64,000 nt of DNA from Bacillota bacterium (lineage in GTDB: Bacteria > Bacillota > Clostridia > Acetivibrionales > DSM-2933): the NCBI GenBank assembly GCA_023430975.1, contig JAEYYB010000131.1:1-64000 (forward strand). The letters run 5' to 3'. Made by a program: the position numbers and the translations under genes. Below are positions 1 to 8,573 of this stretch, piece by piece. The notes under the pieces are model-generated. The model was not told the origin of the DNA. It ran no database searches and saw only the letters and a program-made list of their open reading frames with translations. Every line of letters begins with the position of its first letter. Within the stretch, counting starts at the first letter, position 1.

Positions 1-35
1 CCAAAAATAATGAAAAACAACAATTTACCCGCATA

Positions 36-110
36 AAAAATCCACTCCTTTTAGAAAAATCACTAAATTTTCTAAAGGGGATGGATTTTAATCTTACAAA
101 GTGGATTTTT
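36..110. terminator. Overlapping inverted repeats, possible bidirectional terminator
   Basis: Bases 37-58 pair imperfectly with 68-89, and AAAAATCCAC at 36-45 also pairs exactly with GTGGATTTTT at 101-110, followed by a T-rich run. It lies just downstream of the minus-strand TIGR04086 gene, so it could end that operon or a gene left of the window. The two pairings exclude each other. A fragment resembling the right arm of repeat R1 follows at about 131-157. Confidence 0.4.
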
Positions 111-190
111 CTTTTTCATTTAACCAATGTGTTAAATGTAAGATTATTCACCCTTTTTATTTTATTGAATTCTTATCAAATTTATCTTGA

Positions 191-628
191 TTATGCCCTT
201 ACCCTCTTCCTGCTCCTGTTGTACTTTAAGTTTACACCTGCTATTCCTCCTATAGATCCGGAAAGGACGCCAATAATAAACATGGTGATGGTATGCTTTG
301 TTATTGTAAAGTCTTTGAATAAAATGCTGCTTAAAATATACAGTATGAGCATATATACCGTACCAACCACCGCCCCGTTTATCCATCCCTTTCTATTAAT
401 CCTGCTTGTAGCAGTTGATCCTGCAACTACAATGCTTATAACTGTAGTTATTATTACTGAAGATGAGATATACTTTTCCGGAAAATCAGTATAGGTTAGT
501 GCTAACGAAAAGGCAGCAAAAAAAGGTATCGTTATTAAAAATGAAATTACAATACCCTTAATTATTGATACTAAAGTCATGTGATCGTTTATAGCTTCCT
601 TGATGTTCTGTCTGTTAATCCTCGACAT
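191..628 (-). CDS. TIGR04086 family membrane protein
   Basis: A 145-residue integral membrane protein of unknown function. Four hydrophobic segments are visible (after a short basic N-terminus, then around SVIITTVISIVVAG, GAVVGTVYMLILYIL and TITMFIIGVLSG). The C-terminus is Arg/Lys-rich, predicting a cytoplasmic tail. I chose the ATG at 628 because GGAGGTATATT lies directly upstream; the longer reading to 700 has no ribosome-binding site. It is the last gene of queA-tgt-yajC-TIGR04086, an order I recall from other clostridia, so a link to the Sec/YajC machinery is possible but unproven. Confidence 0.75.
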   Translation of the reverse strand: MSRINRQNIKEAINDHMTLVSIIKGIVISFLITIPFFAAFSLALTYTDFPEKYISSSVIITTVISIVVAGSTATSRINRKGWINGAVVGTVYMLILYILSSILFKDFTITKHTITMFIIGVLSGSIGGIAGVNLKYNRSRKRVRA

Positions 629-753
629 AATATACCTCCAAATCTTATATATAAAAAGTTCCATTAGTTGACTCTTATATAATAATTTATTTGAAAGCAC
701 ATTATATTAGAACAATTTTTTAATGTAAACGAGATACAGACTTGATAACTTTC

Positions 754-1026
754 TTATATATCAGCTGATTTTACTATTTCCTTTACAGCCCATCTCATAA
801 TTACTAATTCTGTTCTCTTTATACTAGTTTCAATTGTAAGTTCATCATCTTTGATGTTTATTATCTTACCTACAATACCGCCGATTGTAATTATGTTTTC
901 TCCTACATTCAAAGCATTCAGCATTTCTCTTGTCTTTTTGTCCCTTTTCTTTTGCGGCATAATTATCATGAAGTAGAAAACCGCAATCATAGGAATAATC
1001 ATAATCAAACTTGAATACGCTTCCAT
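754..1026 (-). CDS. yajC: Preprotein translocase subunit YajC
   Basis: A 90-residue accessory subunit of the SecDF-YajC part of the Sec translocon. One N-terminal membrane helix (about residues 5-22) runs into the family hallmark IMPQKKRDKKTREML. The soluble part carries LNVGENIITIGGIVGKI, the conserved YajC core, and the length is typical. A strong ribosome-binding site (GAGGAGGTTTAAA) precedes the ATG. It lies about 100 bp downstream of tgt, as in many bacteria where tgt, queA and yajC are linked. Confidence 0.93.
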   Translation of the reverse strand: MEAYSSLIMIIPMIAVFYFMIIMPQKKRDKKTREMLNALNVGENIITIGGIVGKIINIKDDELTIETSIKRTELVIMRWAVKEIVKSADI

Positions 1027-1119
1027 TTTAAACCTCCTCAGGTAAATTTTGTTTTTTATTTATGTCCAGGAAATCATGCTGTATTTTGCATCATGATCTC
1101 TCGCGACTACATCAAAGTT

Positions 1120-1142
1120 ACAAAATCACTTGGTGATTTTGT
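1120..1142. repeat. Perfect 9-bp inverted repeat over the tgt stop codon
   Basis: ACAAAATCA (1120-1128) pairs perfectly with TGATTTTGT (1134-1142) around a 5-nt loop. The tgt stop codon (1126-1128) is inside the left arm. No T-run follows on the minus strand, so it is not a standard terminator; it may affect mRNA stability or yajC translation. A similar palindrome (CAAAATCA..TGATTTTG) lies at about 10161-10181. Confidence 0.5.
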
Positions 1143-2256
1143 TATATCCAAATGCCTCAAAAAATTCATTTCTGTAATCCTGCAACCTGTCATCCATAAT
1201 TGCTTTTCTCACATTTTCCATAAGCTTTAATAAAAACCTCAGGTTATGCCATGTTGTAAGTCTTATGCCAAGTACTTCTCCAGCTTTTAAAAGATGCCTT
1301 ATATATGCCCTTGAAAAGTTCTGGCAGGCATGGCAGTCACATTCAGGATCCATTGGTGAAAAATCCCTTGCATACTTCGCATCCCTTATAATCATTTTGC
1401 CTTGTGAAGTAAGAACGGTACCGTTTCTTCCTATCCTTGTAGGGAGTACGCAGTCAAACATATCTATACCTCTTAGTGCACCCTCTATAAGGTAATCGGG
1501 GCTTCCAACCCCCATAAGGTACCTAGGTTTGTCTTCGGGAAGCAGCGGAACAGTACATTCGAGCATGTCATACATGTCCTGTGCAGGCTCACCAACACTC
1601 AATCCCCCTATTGCATAACCGGGGAAATCCAACTCCAGAAGCTCCCTTGCACTTTGCTCTCTGAGCTCTTTGTAAATACCACCCTGCACAATTCCGAAAA
1701 GAGCCTGTTTGTCAGTATTTTTATGGGCCTCCTTGCATCTTTTAGCCCATCTTGTAGTTCTTTCAAGGGACTTTTTGGCATATTCGAATTCACATGGATA
1801 CGGAATACACTCGTCAAACGCCATTATTATATCCGCTCCAAGGTCGTTTTGAATTTCAATTGCTTTTTCCGGTGTTATAAAGTGTTTGGAACCGTCTATA
1901 TGGGATTTGAATGTAACCCCTTCTTCCTTAATATCCCTCAAATCACTTAAGCTGAATACTTGAAACCCTCCACTGTCTGTCAGTATAGGCCTGTTCCAGT
2001 TCATAAAACTGTGTAGGCCGCCTGCTTCCTTCACTATGTCCTCTCCAGGTCTCATGTATAAGTGATATGTATTGCTTAATATTATCTGAGCATTTATTCC
2101 CATAAGCTCTTCAGGAGACATTCCCTTAACTGTGGCCTGAGTACCTACAGGCATAAAAGCAGGTGTGTCAAAAGATCCATGTGGAGTATGTACCTTACCT
2201 AATCGTGCACCTGTTTGGCCGCACTTTTTTATCAATTCGTATCTTACTGCTGACAT
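1126..2256 (-). CDS. tgt: Queuine tRNA-ribosyltransferase (tRNA-guanine transglycosylase)
   Basis: Exchanges guanine 34 for preQ1 in the anticodon of GUN-type tRNAs, in queuosine synthesis. The 376 residues match the bacterial family. Visible landmarks are the substrate loop LTDSGGFQVFSL, the nucleophile region GVGSPDYLIEGALRGIDMFDCVLPTRIGRNG, and the zinc site CDCHAC with a downstream His near LTTWHN. It follows queA, which acts on the base Tgt inserts. The ribosome-binding site (GGCGGTGTAAT) is weak. Confidence 0.96.
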   Translation of the reverse strand: MSAVRYELIKKCGQTGARLGKVHTPHGSFDTPAFMPVGTQATVKGMSPEELMGINAQIILSNTYHLYMRPGEDIVKEAGGLHSFMNWNRPILTDSGGFQVFSLSDLRDIKEEGVTFKSHIDGSKHFITPEKAIEIQNDLGADIIMAFDECIPYPCEFEYAKKSLERTTRWAKRCKEAHKNTDKQALFGIVQGGIYKELREQSARELLELDFPGYAIGGLSVGEPAQDMYDMLECTVPLLPEDKPRYLMGVGSPDYLIEGALRGIDMFDCVLPTRIGRNGTVLTSQGKMIIRDAKYARDFSPMDPECDCHACQNFSRAYIRHLLKAGEVLGIRLTTWHNLRFLLKLMENVRKAIMDDRLQDYRNEFFEAFGYNKITK

Positions 2257-2341
2257 ATTACACCGCCTAAAATCTATTTTACGGAATGATTAATATTCCA
2301 AAAATTTCTTATTAATAAATAATTTTTATATTATATAGTCT

Positions 2342-3367
2342 TTATAAAATCAACATTGCATCGCCAAAGCTGAAAAATCTGTATTTTCCCTTAATTGCTT
2401 CGTGATATGCATCAATAACCTTTTCCTTACCTGCAAAAGCACTGATAAGCATAATCAGAGTTGATTCCGGAAGATGGAAGTTTGTAATTATTTTATCAAC
2501 AACTTTAAACTTGTAGCCAGGATAAATAAAAATATTGGTATTCCCGCTTCCAGGCGATACCTTTCCCTCTTTTTCTCCAACTGTCTCTAAAACCCTGACA
2601 CTGGTTGTACCAACAGCTATAACATTTTTGCCTTTTTCTCTGGTACTGTTTATTACACTGCAGGTATTCTCACTAATGGTATAAAACTCAGAATGCATAT
2701 GATGCTCTGTGATATTCTCAACCTTTACAGGCCTGAAGGTTCCTAATCCTACATGAAGCGTAACATAGACAATGTTAACTCCCATTTCTGTTATTTCCTG
2801 CATCAGCTCCCTGGTAAAATGCAAACCCGCTGTAGGTGCTGCCGCAGAGCCTTTATTTTTTGAATATACAGTCTGATAACGCTCTGAATCTGTAAGCCTT
2901 TTTGTAATATAAGGCGGTAAAGGCATAAGGCCTACCTTGTCTAATATATGCTCAAAAATTCCATCGTATTCAAACCTTACTAATCTATTTCCCTCTTCAA
3001 TAATATCTATTACTTCAGCACTTAAAATACCTTCGCCAAAGCTGAATCTGCTGCCCACTTTAGCCTTACGTCCAGGCTTTAAAATAACCTCCCAGACATC
3101 ACCGTTAATCCTTTTTAATAGAACAAACTCTATCTTTGATCCTGTTCCTTCCTTTTCACCATAAAGTCTGGCAGGAATAACTCTCGTATCATTTAATACA
3201 AGGCAGTCGCCTTCTTTTAAATAGTCCTTAATATTTTTAAATATTTTATGTTCAATATTGCCGGAATCCTTGTGAAGCACCATCAACCTTGACATATCCC
3301 TGTTTAAAACAGGTTCCTGTGCTATCAATTCTTCAGGCAAATCATAATAAAAGTCTGTAACCTTCAT
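2342..3367 (-). CDS. queA: S-adenosylmethionine:tRNA ribosyltransferase-isomerase
   Basis: Transfers the ribosyl part of SAM to preQ1 in tRNA to make epoxyqueuosine. The 341 residues fit the family. Characteristic blocks are the N-terminal FYYDLPEELIAQEP, LNDTRVIPARLYG, the central SAAAPTAGLHFT and the C-terminal TNFHLPESTLIMLISAFAG. First gene of the queA-tgt-yajC cluster, 85 bp upstream of tgt. The ATG is preceded by AAAAGGATTAGT. Confidence 0.96.
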   Translation of the reverse strand: MKVTDFYYDLPEELIAQEPVLNRDMSRLMVLHKDSGNIEHKIFKNIKDYLKEGDCLVLNDTRVIPARLYGEKEGTGSKIEFVLLKRINGDVWEVILKPGRKAKVGSRFSFGEGILSAEVIDIIEEGNRLVRFEYDGIFEHILDKVGLMPLPPYITKRLTDSERYQTVYSKNKGSAAAPTAGLHFTRELMQEITEMGVNIVYVTLHVGLGTFRPVKVENITEHHMHSEFYTISENTCSVINSTREKGKNVIAVGTTSVRVLETVGEKEGKVSPGSGNTNIFIYPGYKFKVVDKIITNFHLPESTLIMLISAFAGKEKVIDAYHEAIKGKYRFFSFGDAMLIL

Positions 3368-3515
3368 ACTAATCCTTTTCTTAAGTCTTTGTAAAATTTA
3401 ATTCATTAAGTAATTATTTTATTAATTCTTTACTTTAGAAATATAACCCATATGAATTTAAATGATACATTAATTTAACAATGTTTACAAGGGGGCAAAA
3501 TAACGATTTCATAAT

Positions 3516-3557
3516 AAAATGATTTTCTGCTATAACAAACTTGCAGAAAATCATTTT
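3516..3557 (-). terminator. Terminator of the SpoIID-like gene
   Basis: A perfect 15-bp stem (3516-3530 with 3543-3557) with a 12-nt loop lies 20 bp past the stop of the minus-strand gene. On that strand the right arm ends in TTTT followed by ATTAT. The stem is AT-rich apart from its GCAG/CTGC centre. Confidence 0.7.
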
Positions 3558-3578
3558 AATTTATCATCTCATCTTATT

Positions 3579-5306
3579 CTATTCAATTACTGTACCCTGG
3601 AAATAATGGGTAAGTATCTCATCATACTTAAATCCTGCTTTAGCCATTCCCATTGCACCGTTCTGGCTCATGCCAACAGCATGTCCCCACCCCTTACCTA
3701 CGAATTTATAGCTTTGGGTAGCAGCCGATACTGTATTTTTTACTCCTTCTCCTCCAATTACAGTTATGGCTCCGTTTTTTACAGCCATATCCTTAAGGCC
3801 GCTTGCTGTCATAACCTTTTTTGTTGCGAGCTGTGTTTGCTCTACAGTGTTATCGGCTTTTTTTATCGGTACAACTGCATCACTCACAATAGTGTACCAT
3901 TGGCTGTTAAACCCGAAAACAGTCCTGCAACCGTCAAGCTTGTATACCCTTTGTCCTTTAGTACCGCTTATTACAAGCTCTATAACCCTTCCTGCATCAG
4001 AGGTTTTTGTTATGTTCACCCCTGTTATATCCCCTAAATCATATCCTCTTCCTAACATTATTTCCTTTATCTTGCTCGCTGTCAATGTTGTTTCCCAATT
4101 GTAGTTATACGACTTACCCGATTCGTATTTATCCTCTACACTTTTTAAATAAGGAATATCATTTCCCCATACATTTTTTGCATCCTCAGTACGGCCACCG
4201 CTGGAACTGAAATAGAACACCTCAGCAATTTTTCCCTGATAAGTCAGCTTCTTGCCTGCAGTATCGTCAACAGCCTTGTTTGTTGAAGCATATTCACCGG
4301 CAAAACCTTTATAAACCTGGCATGATGTAGTGGTACACAGATTAAAGTTGTGCTTTTTATGTTTTTCCAGGCTGCCGATAAGGTATGTCCTTGCAGCTAC
4401 AGCCTGTGCCTTTAAAGCCTCCGGGTCGGAGCTTGAACCTATTTCCGCAGGCACAACCCCATAAAGATACTGCTCTAGCGGAATGACATTTATAAGGGTC
4501 ATATCACTGCCTGTGATTCTCTTAACTTCCAGATCTCCTCTGTACCTCAATGAATCGCTGCTGTTAATTTTAAATATGTAAGGATTATTCTCCTGCTTAG
4601 GGCATATATTAAGGGTATTGGTATCACTGCCTATAATAAATGCAGTTTCTCCTGCCGGATTTGATACTACTATTCTGTTTGATGCCTGGGGTACAGGAGT
4701 AAATGCAAATCCTTGCAGCTTCTGCTTCAAAACACCATCTATATCAGCTTGAGCAGTATTTTGATCGGTATAAAAACCATACCATATCTGCCATGTATCC
4801 ACAAAAGCCAGAAATGCCGCAATCCCCTGTGATTTTATTCCAGTCAGTGCTTCCTTTGCAGCTGCTTGATCAGCGTATGAGCTCCCTATCTGAATATGTA
4901 CAGGTCCAAACTTTTCACCTTCCGGAATATTTTTATCGGTTATTTTGTATTCCGTAAGCTTACTGTTTTTCAAATTAAAAAAGGAGTCTTTTCTTACTGT
5001 GACAAGGCCATTTGAAGGCTCTTCATATATTGATGTAAAAGAATTATTTTTGCTGCTTCCAATTTTAAGCCCTTTTTCAGCACTTACGGTAAAGCTTGAA
5101 AGGGCTGTGGTCTCAAAATAGAGTCCAATCCTTACCTTTTCCGGTACATTGATTCCCGAACTTATTATATTGTTATTTCCGAAATATGTATTGGATATAA
5201 TTATTATCATTATCAGTAAAGCACATTTTATTTTTCTCAGTGATAATTCCTTGAATTTATAATGCCTGAAATAATTAAAGCATTTTGATGCCGTCTTATT
5301 TAACAT
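3579..5306 (-). CDS. SpoIID/LytB domain protein, membrane-anchored
   Basis: A 575-residue homologue of SpoIID, the lytic transglycosylase that trims peptidoglycan during spore engulfment, and of the amidase enhancer LytB. A hydrophobic segment at about residues 25-45 gives an uncleaved anchor or signal. A SPOR-like region (VHIQIGSSYADQAAAKEAL and after) precedes the SpoIID core. The core has LEQYLYGVVPAEIG with the expected catalytic Glu, the cysteine pair in CTTTSCQVYKG, and FYFSSSGGRTEDAKNVWG; the end has VGKGWGHAVGMSQNGAMGMA. It is much longer than canonical SpoIID and lacks the usual spoIID neighbours, so it may be a vegetative or germination paralogue. Start supported by GGAGGAAATTAATA. 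Confidence 0.85.
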   Translation of the reverse strand: MLNKTASKCFNYFRHYKFKELSLRKIKCALLIMIIIISNTYFGNNNIISSGINVPEKVRIGLYFETTALSSFTVSAEKGLKIGSSKNNSFTSIYEEPSNGLVTVRKDSFFNLKNSKLTEYKITDKNIPEGEKFGPVHIQIGSSYADQAAAKEALTGIKSQGIAAFLAFVDTWQIWYGFYTDQNTAQADIDGVLKQKLQGFAFTPVPQASNRIVVSNPAGETAFIIGSDTNTLNICPKQENNPYIFKINSSDSLRYRGDLEVKRITGSDMTLINVIPLEQYLYGVVPAEIGSSSDPEALKAQAVAARTYLIGSLEKHKKHNFNLCTTTSCQVYKGFAGEYASTNKAVDDTAGKKLTYQGKIAEVFYFSSSGGRTEDAKNVWGNDIPYLKSVEDKYESGKSYNYNWETTLTASKIKEIMLGRGYDLGDITGVNITKTSDAGRVIELVISGTKGQRVYKLDGCRTVFGFNSQWYTIVSDAVVPIKKADNTVEQTQLATKKVMTASGLKDMAVKNGAITVIGGEGVKNTVSAATQSYKFVGKGWGHAVGMSQNGAMGMAKAGFKYDEILTHYFQGTVIE

Positions 5307-5342
5307 TATTAATTTCCTCCATTTGTCTTTTGTAAATGTAAT

Positions 5343-5370
5343 ATTTTATCACTTTTCATTCAGCAGTCAA
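5343..5370 (-). promoter_or_regulatory. SigA-type promoter of the SpoIID-like gene
   Basis: On the minus strand TTGACT (5365-5370) is separated by 16 nt from TAAAAT (5343-5348), 37 bp upstream of the start codon. The -10 and the following bases match the R1 left arm (AAAAGTGATAAA..TATTACATTT), so the promoter may have been built on an old R1 fragment. Confidence 0.55.
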
Positions 5371-5511
5371 CAATATTATTTTAATACATATAATAATTTT
5401 GCGCCAATCAATTTTTTAGCAATTATGTAATAACGTTGCACAGAAATAAATGTAAATAATAACTTTTCATTTAAATATTCAGAATAATTATTTTGAATAT
5501 TTAATTCACAA

Positions 5512-5540
5512 TTGACAATGAAACATCATAATGATATTAT
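5512..5540 (+). promoter_or_regulatory. SigA-type promoter of the lysine operon
   Basis: TTGACA (5512-5517), a 17-nt spacer and TATTAT (5535-5540) form a near-consensus vegetative promoter. Predicted start is near 5547, about 25 nt before the lysine riboswitch. Confidence 0.85.
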
Positions 5541-5566
5541 AAGTAAAAACATCTGAATAGCTAATG

Positions 5567-5735
5567 TACAGTAGAGGTGCATTTTTTATCAGTAAACCTA
5601 GGGAGATCTGAGGGGATTTATGAATTAGGTTGAAAGGAAAAAATGCCGAAGGATATGACTCCCTTGATTTATATCCTGGTTATACAGTAAATAACTGTGT
5701 AACTGTCATCAGCAATGATGGAGTGCTATCTGTCT
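5567..5735 (+). promoter_or_regulatory. Lysine riboswitch (L box)
   Basis: The leader carries the conserved L-box blocks in order: GTAGAGGTGC, then AGTAA, GGTTGAAAGGAAAA, TGCCGAAGG, ACTGTCATC and GGAGTGCTATCT. The 5' ACAGTAG can close helix P1 with CTATCTGT at the 3' end. Lysine binding in this class stops expression. Here it precedes an intrinsic terminator and asd-dapA-dapB, all steps towards lysine and diaminopimelate, so genomic context agrees with the motif. Confidence 0.93.
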
Positions 5736-5773
5736 TTTATGTTTAAACGATTCCAAATGGTAATTGATTTAAT

Positions 5774-5811
5774 AAAAAAGAACTGCTGGTGCTCAATAGA
5801 CCGGCTTTTTT
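5774..5811 (+). terminator. Riboswitch-controlled terminator
   Basis: GCTGGT (5785-5790) pairs with ACCGGC (5800-5805) with one G-U pair, flanked by AAAAAAGAA and TTTTTT. It lies between the aptamer and asd, as expected for transcription attenuation when lysine is bound. Confidence 0.8.
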
Positions 5812-5873
5812 AATTTCTTGAATATTAAAATTTCATTTTAGGATATTAAAATTTTTAGGAGGATATTAAAATT

Positions 5874-6872
5874 ATGAAAAAAGTAAAATTAGCTGTATGC
5901 GGTGCAACTGGAATGGTTGGAAGAACATTTTTGAAGGTTCTTGAAGAAAGAAATCTACCAATAGAAGAAATATATTTCTTTTCATCCGCAAGATCAGCAG
6001 GATCGACTATAACATTTAACGGAAAGGATTATACTGTTGAAGAACTCACAGAAACATCCTTTGATAGAGGTATTGATATAGCACTGTTTTCAGCAGGCGG
6101 AAGCACAAGTGAAAAATTCTCACCAATAGCTGCTTCAAAGGGCTGCGTTGTAGTTGATAACAGCAGTGCATGGAGAATGGACCCTACTGTTCCTTTGGTT
6201 GTACCAGAAGTTAATTCACAGGATATTGCATGGAACAAGGGAATAATTGCCAACCCTAACTGTTCAACTATTCAGGCAGTTGTTGCATTAAAGCCTTTAC
6301 ATGAAAAATATAAAATTAAAAGAATAGTATATACTACATTCCAGGCAGTTTCCGGTGCAGGTATGAAGGGATATTCCGACCTCGAAGATGGTCTTAAGGG
6401 AGAAGCTCCTAAAAAGTTCCCACATCCTATTGCCAACAATGTATTACCACATATAGATGTATTCTTAGATAACGGATATACTAAAGAAGAAGAAAAAATG
6501 ATCAAGGAAACAAGGAAAATCATGGGCGATGACAGCCTCAAGATTACTGCAACAACTGTAAGGGTTCCTGTATTTAACGGTCACAGTGAATCAATAAACG
6601 TTGAATTTGAAAAGCCTTACGACTTGGAAGAGCTTAAGGAAGTTTTAAGAAATGCTCCTGGAGTAATTGTACAGGATGATCCTAAAAACAATGTTTACCC
6701 ACTTCCTATCTACGCATCAGGTAAGGACGAAACCTTCGTAGGAAGAATCCGTCGTGATGAAAGCGTTGAAAGCGGAGTAAATCTCTGGGTAGTAGCAGAT
6801 AACATAAGAAAAGGTGCGGCAACTAATGCTGTTCAAATTGCACAAGAGCTCATTAAAATGTGGAATAAATAA
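5874..6872 (+). CDS. asd: Aspartate-semialdehyde dehydrogenase
   Basis: Reduces aspartyl phosphate to aspartate semialdehyde with NADPH, the entry to lysine, diaminopimelate, threonine and methionine. The 332 residues are full length. Visible motifs: N-terminal GATGMVGRTFL (NADP loop), SSAWRM, the active-site cysteine in IANPNCSTIQ, TFQAVSGAG, and the C-terminal region VGRIRRDESVESGVNLWVVADNIRKGAA with a conserved Arg and Asn. A strong ribosome-binding site (AGGAGGATATTAAAATT) precedes the ATG. First gene of the riboswitch operon. Confidence 0.96.
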   Translation: MKKVKLAVCGATGMVGRTFLKVLEERNLPIEEIYFFSSARSAGSTITFNGKDYTVEELTETSFDRGIDIALFSAGGSTSEKFSPIAASKGCVVVDNSSAWRMDPTVPLVVPEVNSQDIAWNKGIIANPNCSTIQAVVALKPLHEKYKIKRIVYTTFQAVSGAGMKGYSDLEDGLKGEAPKKFPHPIANNVLPHIDVFLDNGYTKEEEKMIKETRKIMGDDSLKITATTVRVPVFNGHSESINVEFEKPYDLEELKEVLRNAPGVIVQDDPKNNVYPLPIYASGKDETFVGRIRRDESVESGVNLWVVADNIRKGAATNAVQIAQELIKMWNK

Positions 6873-6892
6873 GGTAAAGGAAGGTATTCGTT

Positions 6893-7771
6893 ATGACAAA
6901 ACCAATTTTCACAGGATCAGGAGTTGCAATTGTCACACCTTTTACAAATGACGGAATAGACTTTGATAAACTCGGTGAACTTATAGAATTTCAAATCAGT
7001 GAAAGTACAGACGCCATAATTATTTGCGGAACTACTGGTGAAGCGTCAACCATGCCTGATGAAGAACATAAGGCTGCAATTAAATTTGCAGTTGAAAAAG
7101 TACAAAAAAGAGTTCCTGTTATTGCAGGAACCGGAAGCAACGATACACGTCATGCCATAGAACTCAGTAAATACGCTGAAGAAGCTGGTGCTGATGCTAT
7201 TTTAAGCGTTACCCCGTACTATAACAAGACTTCACAAAGGGGCCTTGTAGAGCACTTTAAGGCTATTGCAAACAGCATTAAAATCCCGGTTATATTATAC
7301 AATGTTCCGTCAAGGACCAACCTCAATATCAGTCCTGAAACACTTAAAACCCTTTCGGAGATTGATAATATAGTTGCTATTAAAGAATGTAATTTAAACC
7401 AGGTTGGAGATATTGTAAACCTGTGCGGAGATAAAATTACCGTTTATTCAGGTAATGATGACCTGGTTGTTCCTCTCCTTGCAATGGGAGGAAAAGGAGT
7501 TATTTCGGTAATGGCGAATATTATACCTAAAGATACTCATGATATGGTAGTCAAATTCCTTTCAGGAGATATTGAAGGCAGCAAAAATTTACAGTTAAAG
7601 TCGCTTAACCTTATTAAGGCACTTTTCATTGATGTAAGCCCTATTCCTGTAAAAGCAGCTATGAACCTTATGGGTATGAATGTTGGAAACTGCAGAATGC
7701 CGCTAGTTGACATGACTGATAAAAACCTCGATGTTCTAAAAAACAGCATGAAGGAATATGGTTTACTTTAA
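6893..7771 (+). CDS. dapA: 4-hydroxy-tetrahydrodipicolinate synthase
   Basis: Condenses pyruvate with aspartate semialdehyde in the first committed step to lysine and diaminopimelate. A 292-residue TIM barrel. Motifs: GVAIVTPF near the N-terminus, GTTGEASTM, GTGSNDT, VTPYYNKTSQRGL with the catalytic Tyr, LYNVPSRT, and the Schiff-base Lys in IVAIKECN. It starts 20 bp after asd with AAGGAAGG ahead of the ATG. Confidence 0.96.
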   Translation: MTKPIFTGSGVAIVTPFTNDGIDFDKLGELIEFQISESTDAIIICGTTGEASTMPDEEHKAAIKFAVEKVQKRVPVIAGTGSNDTRHAIELSKYAEEAGADAILSVTPYYNKTSQRGLVEHFKAIANSIKIPVILYNVPSRTNLNISPETLKTLSEIDNIVAIKECNLNQVGDIVNLCGDKITVYSGNDDLVVPLLAMGGKGVISVMANIIPKDTHDMVVKFLSGDIEGSKNLQLKSLNLIKALFIDVSPIPVKAAMNLMGMNVGNCRMPLVDMTDKNLDVLKNSMKEYGLL

Positions 7772-7791
7772 AAATTAAGGATGTGATTCCA

Positions 7792-8553
7792 ATGATAAAT
7801 ATTTTGATGAGCGGCTGTAACGGTAAAATGGGTCAGGTAATTTCAAGAATGGCAGCCGAAAGCGAGGAACTTAAGATAGCCGCAGGATATGATAAATACA
7901 CAAAAATTAATAACCCTTACCCGGTTTTTGATGATCTTGAAAAATGTGACGTCAAGGTGGATGTTATTATTGACTTTTCCAACCCTGACGCCCTTGATGG
8001 ACTTCTAAGCTATTCAGTAAAAAACAAGATACCATTGATTGTTGCAACAACAGGATTATCAACAAACCAGGTTAACAAGCTAAAAGAAGTATCCGAAGCC
8101 ATTCCGGTTTTCTTTTCAGCTAACATGTCCTTAGGTGTTAACCTTTTGATGGACCTTGTTAAAAAGGCAGCGAAAGTGCTTGAATATAACTTTGATATTG
8201 AAATAATTGAAAAGCACCACAACCAGAAAATTGATGCCCCCAGTGGAACTGCTTTAGCGATTGCGGATGAGATTAATTCAGCCCTGTCTGAAAAGCAGGA
8301 ATATATTTACGACAGGCATTCACGCCGCAAGAAGAGAAGCAAGAAAGAAATAGGTATTCATGCGGTAAGGGGCGGCACAATTGTAGGTGAACATTCAGTA
8401 ATATTTGCAGGAACCGATGAAATTATTGAAGTCAATCATATCGCTACCTCAAAGGAAATATTTGCTACAGGTGCACTTAGTGCTGCAAGATTTTTATACA
8501 ACAAAAAACCTGGTTTTTATAATATGAATGACCTTATAAGTGAAACAAATTAG
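7792..8553 (+). CDS. dapB: 4-hydroxy-tetrahydrodipicolinate reductase
   Basis: NAD(P)H-dependent second step of the diaminopimelate branch. The N-terminus INILMSGCNGKMGQVI is the nucleotide-binding loop; VIDFSNPDAL, VATTGLS and the catalytic block EKHHNQKIDAPSGTAL follow, then IHAVRGGTIVGEHSVIFAG. I chose the ATG at 7792 (253 residues), about 11 nt after AAGG, and not the GTG at 7783, which sits only 2 nt from that site. It lies 20 bp downstream of dapA. Confidence 0.94.
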   Translation: MINILMSGCNGKMGQVISRMAAESEELKIAAGYDKYTKINNPYPVFDDLEKCDVKVDVIIDFSNPDALDGLLSYSVKNKIPLIVATTGLSTNQVNKLKEVSEAIPVFFSANMSLGVNLLMDLVKKAAKVLEYNFDIEIIEKHHNQKIDAPSGTALAIADEINSALSEKQEYIYDRHSRRKKRSKKEIGIHAVRGGTIVGEHSVIFAGTDEIIEVNHIATSKEIFATGALSAARFLYNKKPGFYNMNDLISETN

Positions 8554-8573
8554 AAAAGCGAGGAGGGGTTATA

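Noticed and set aside
81..494. A 137-codon plus-strand frame rich in Leu, Ile and Thr
   Set aside because: It lies antisense to the TIGR04086 gene, has no ribosome-binding site, and its hydrophobicity mirrors the membrane protein on the other strand.
1120..1142. Hairpin at the tgt stop considered as terminator
   Set aside because: No T-run on the minus strand and yajC follows in the same direction; listed only as an inverted repeat.
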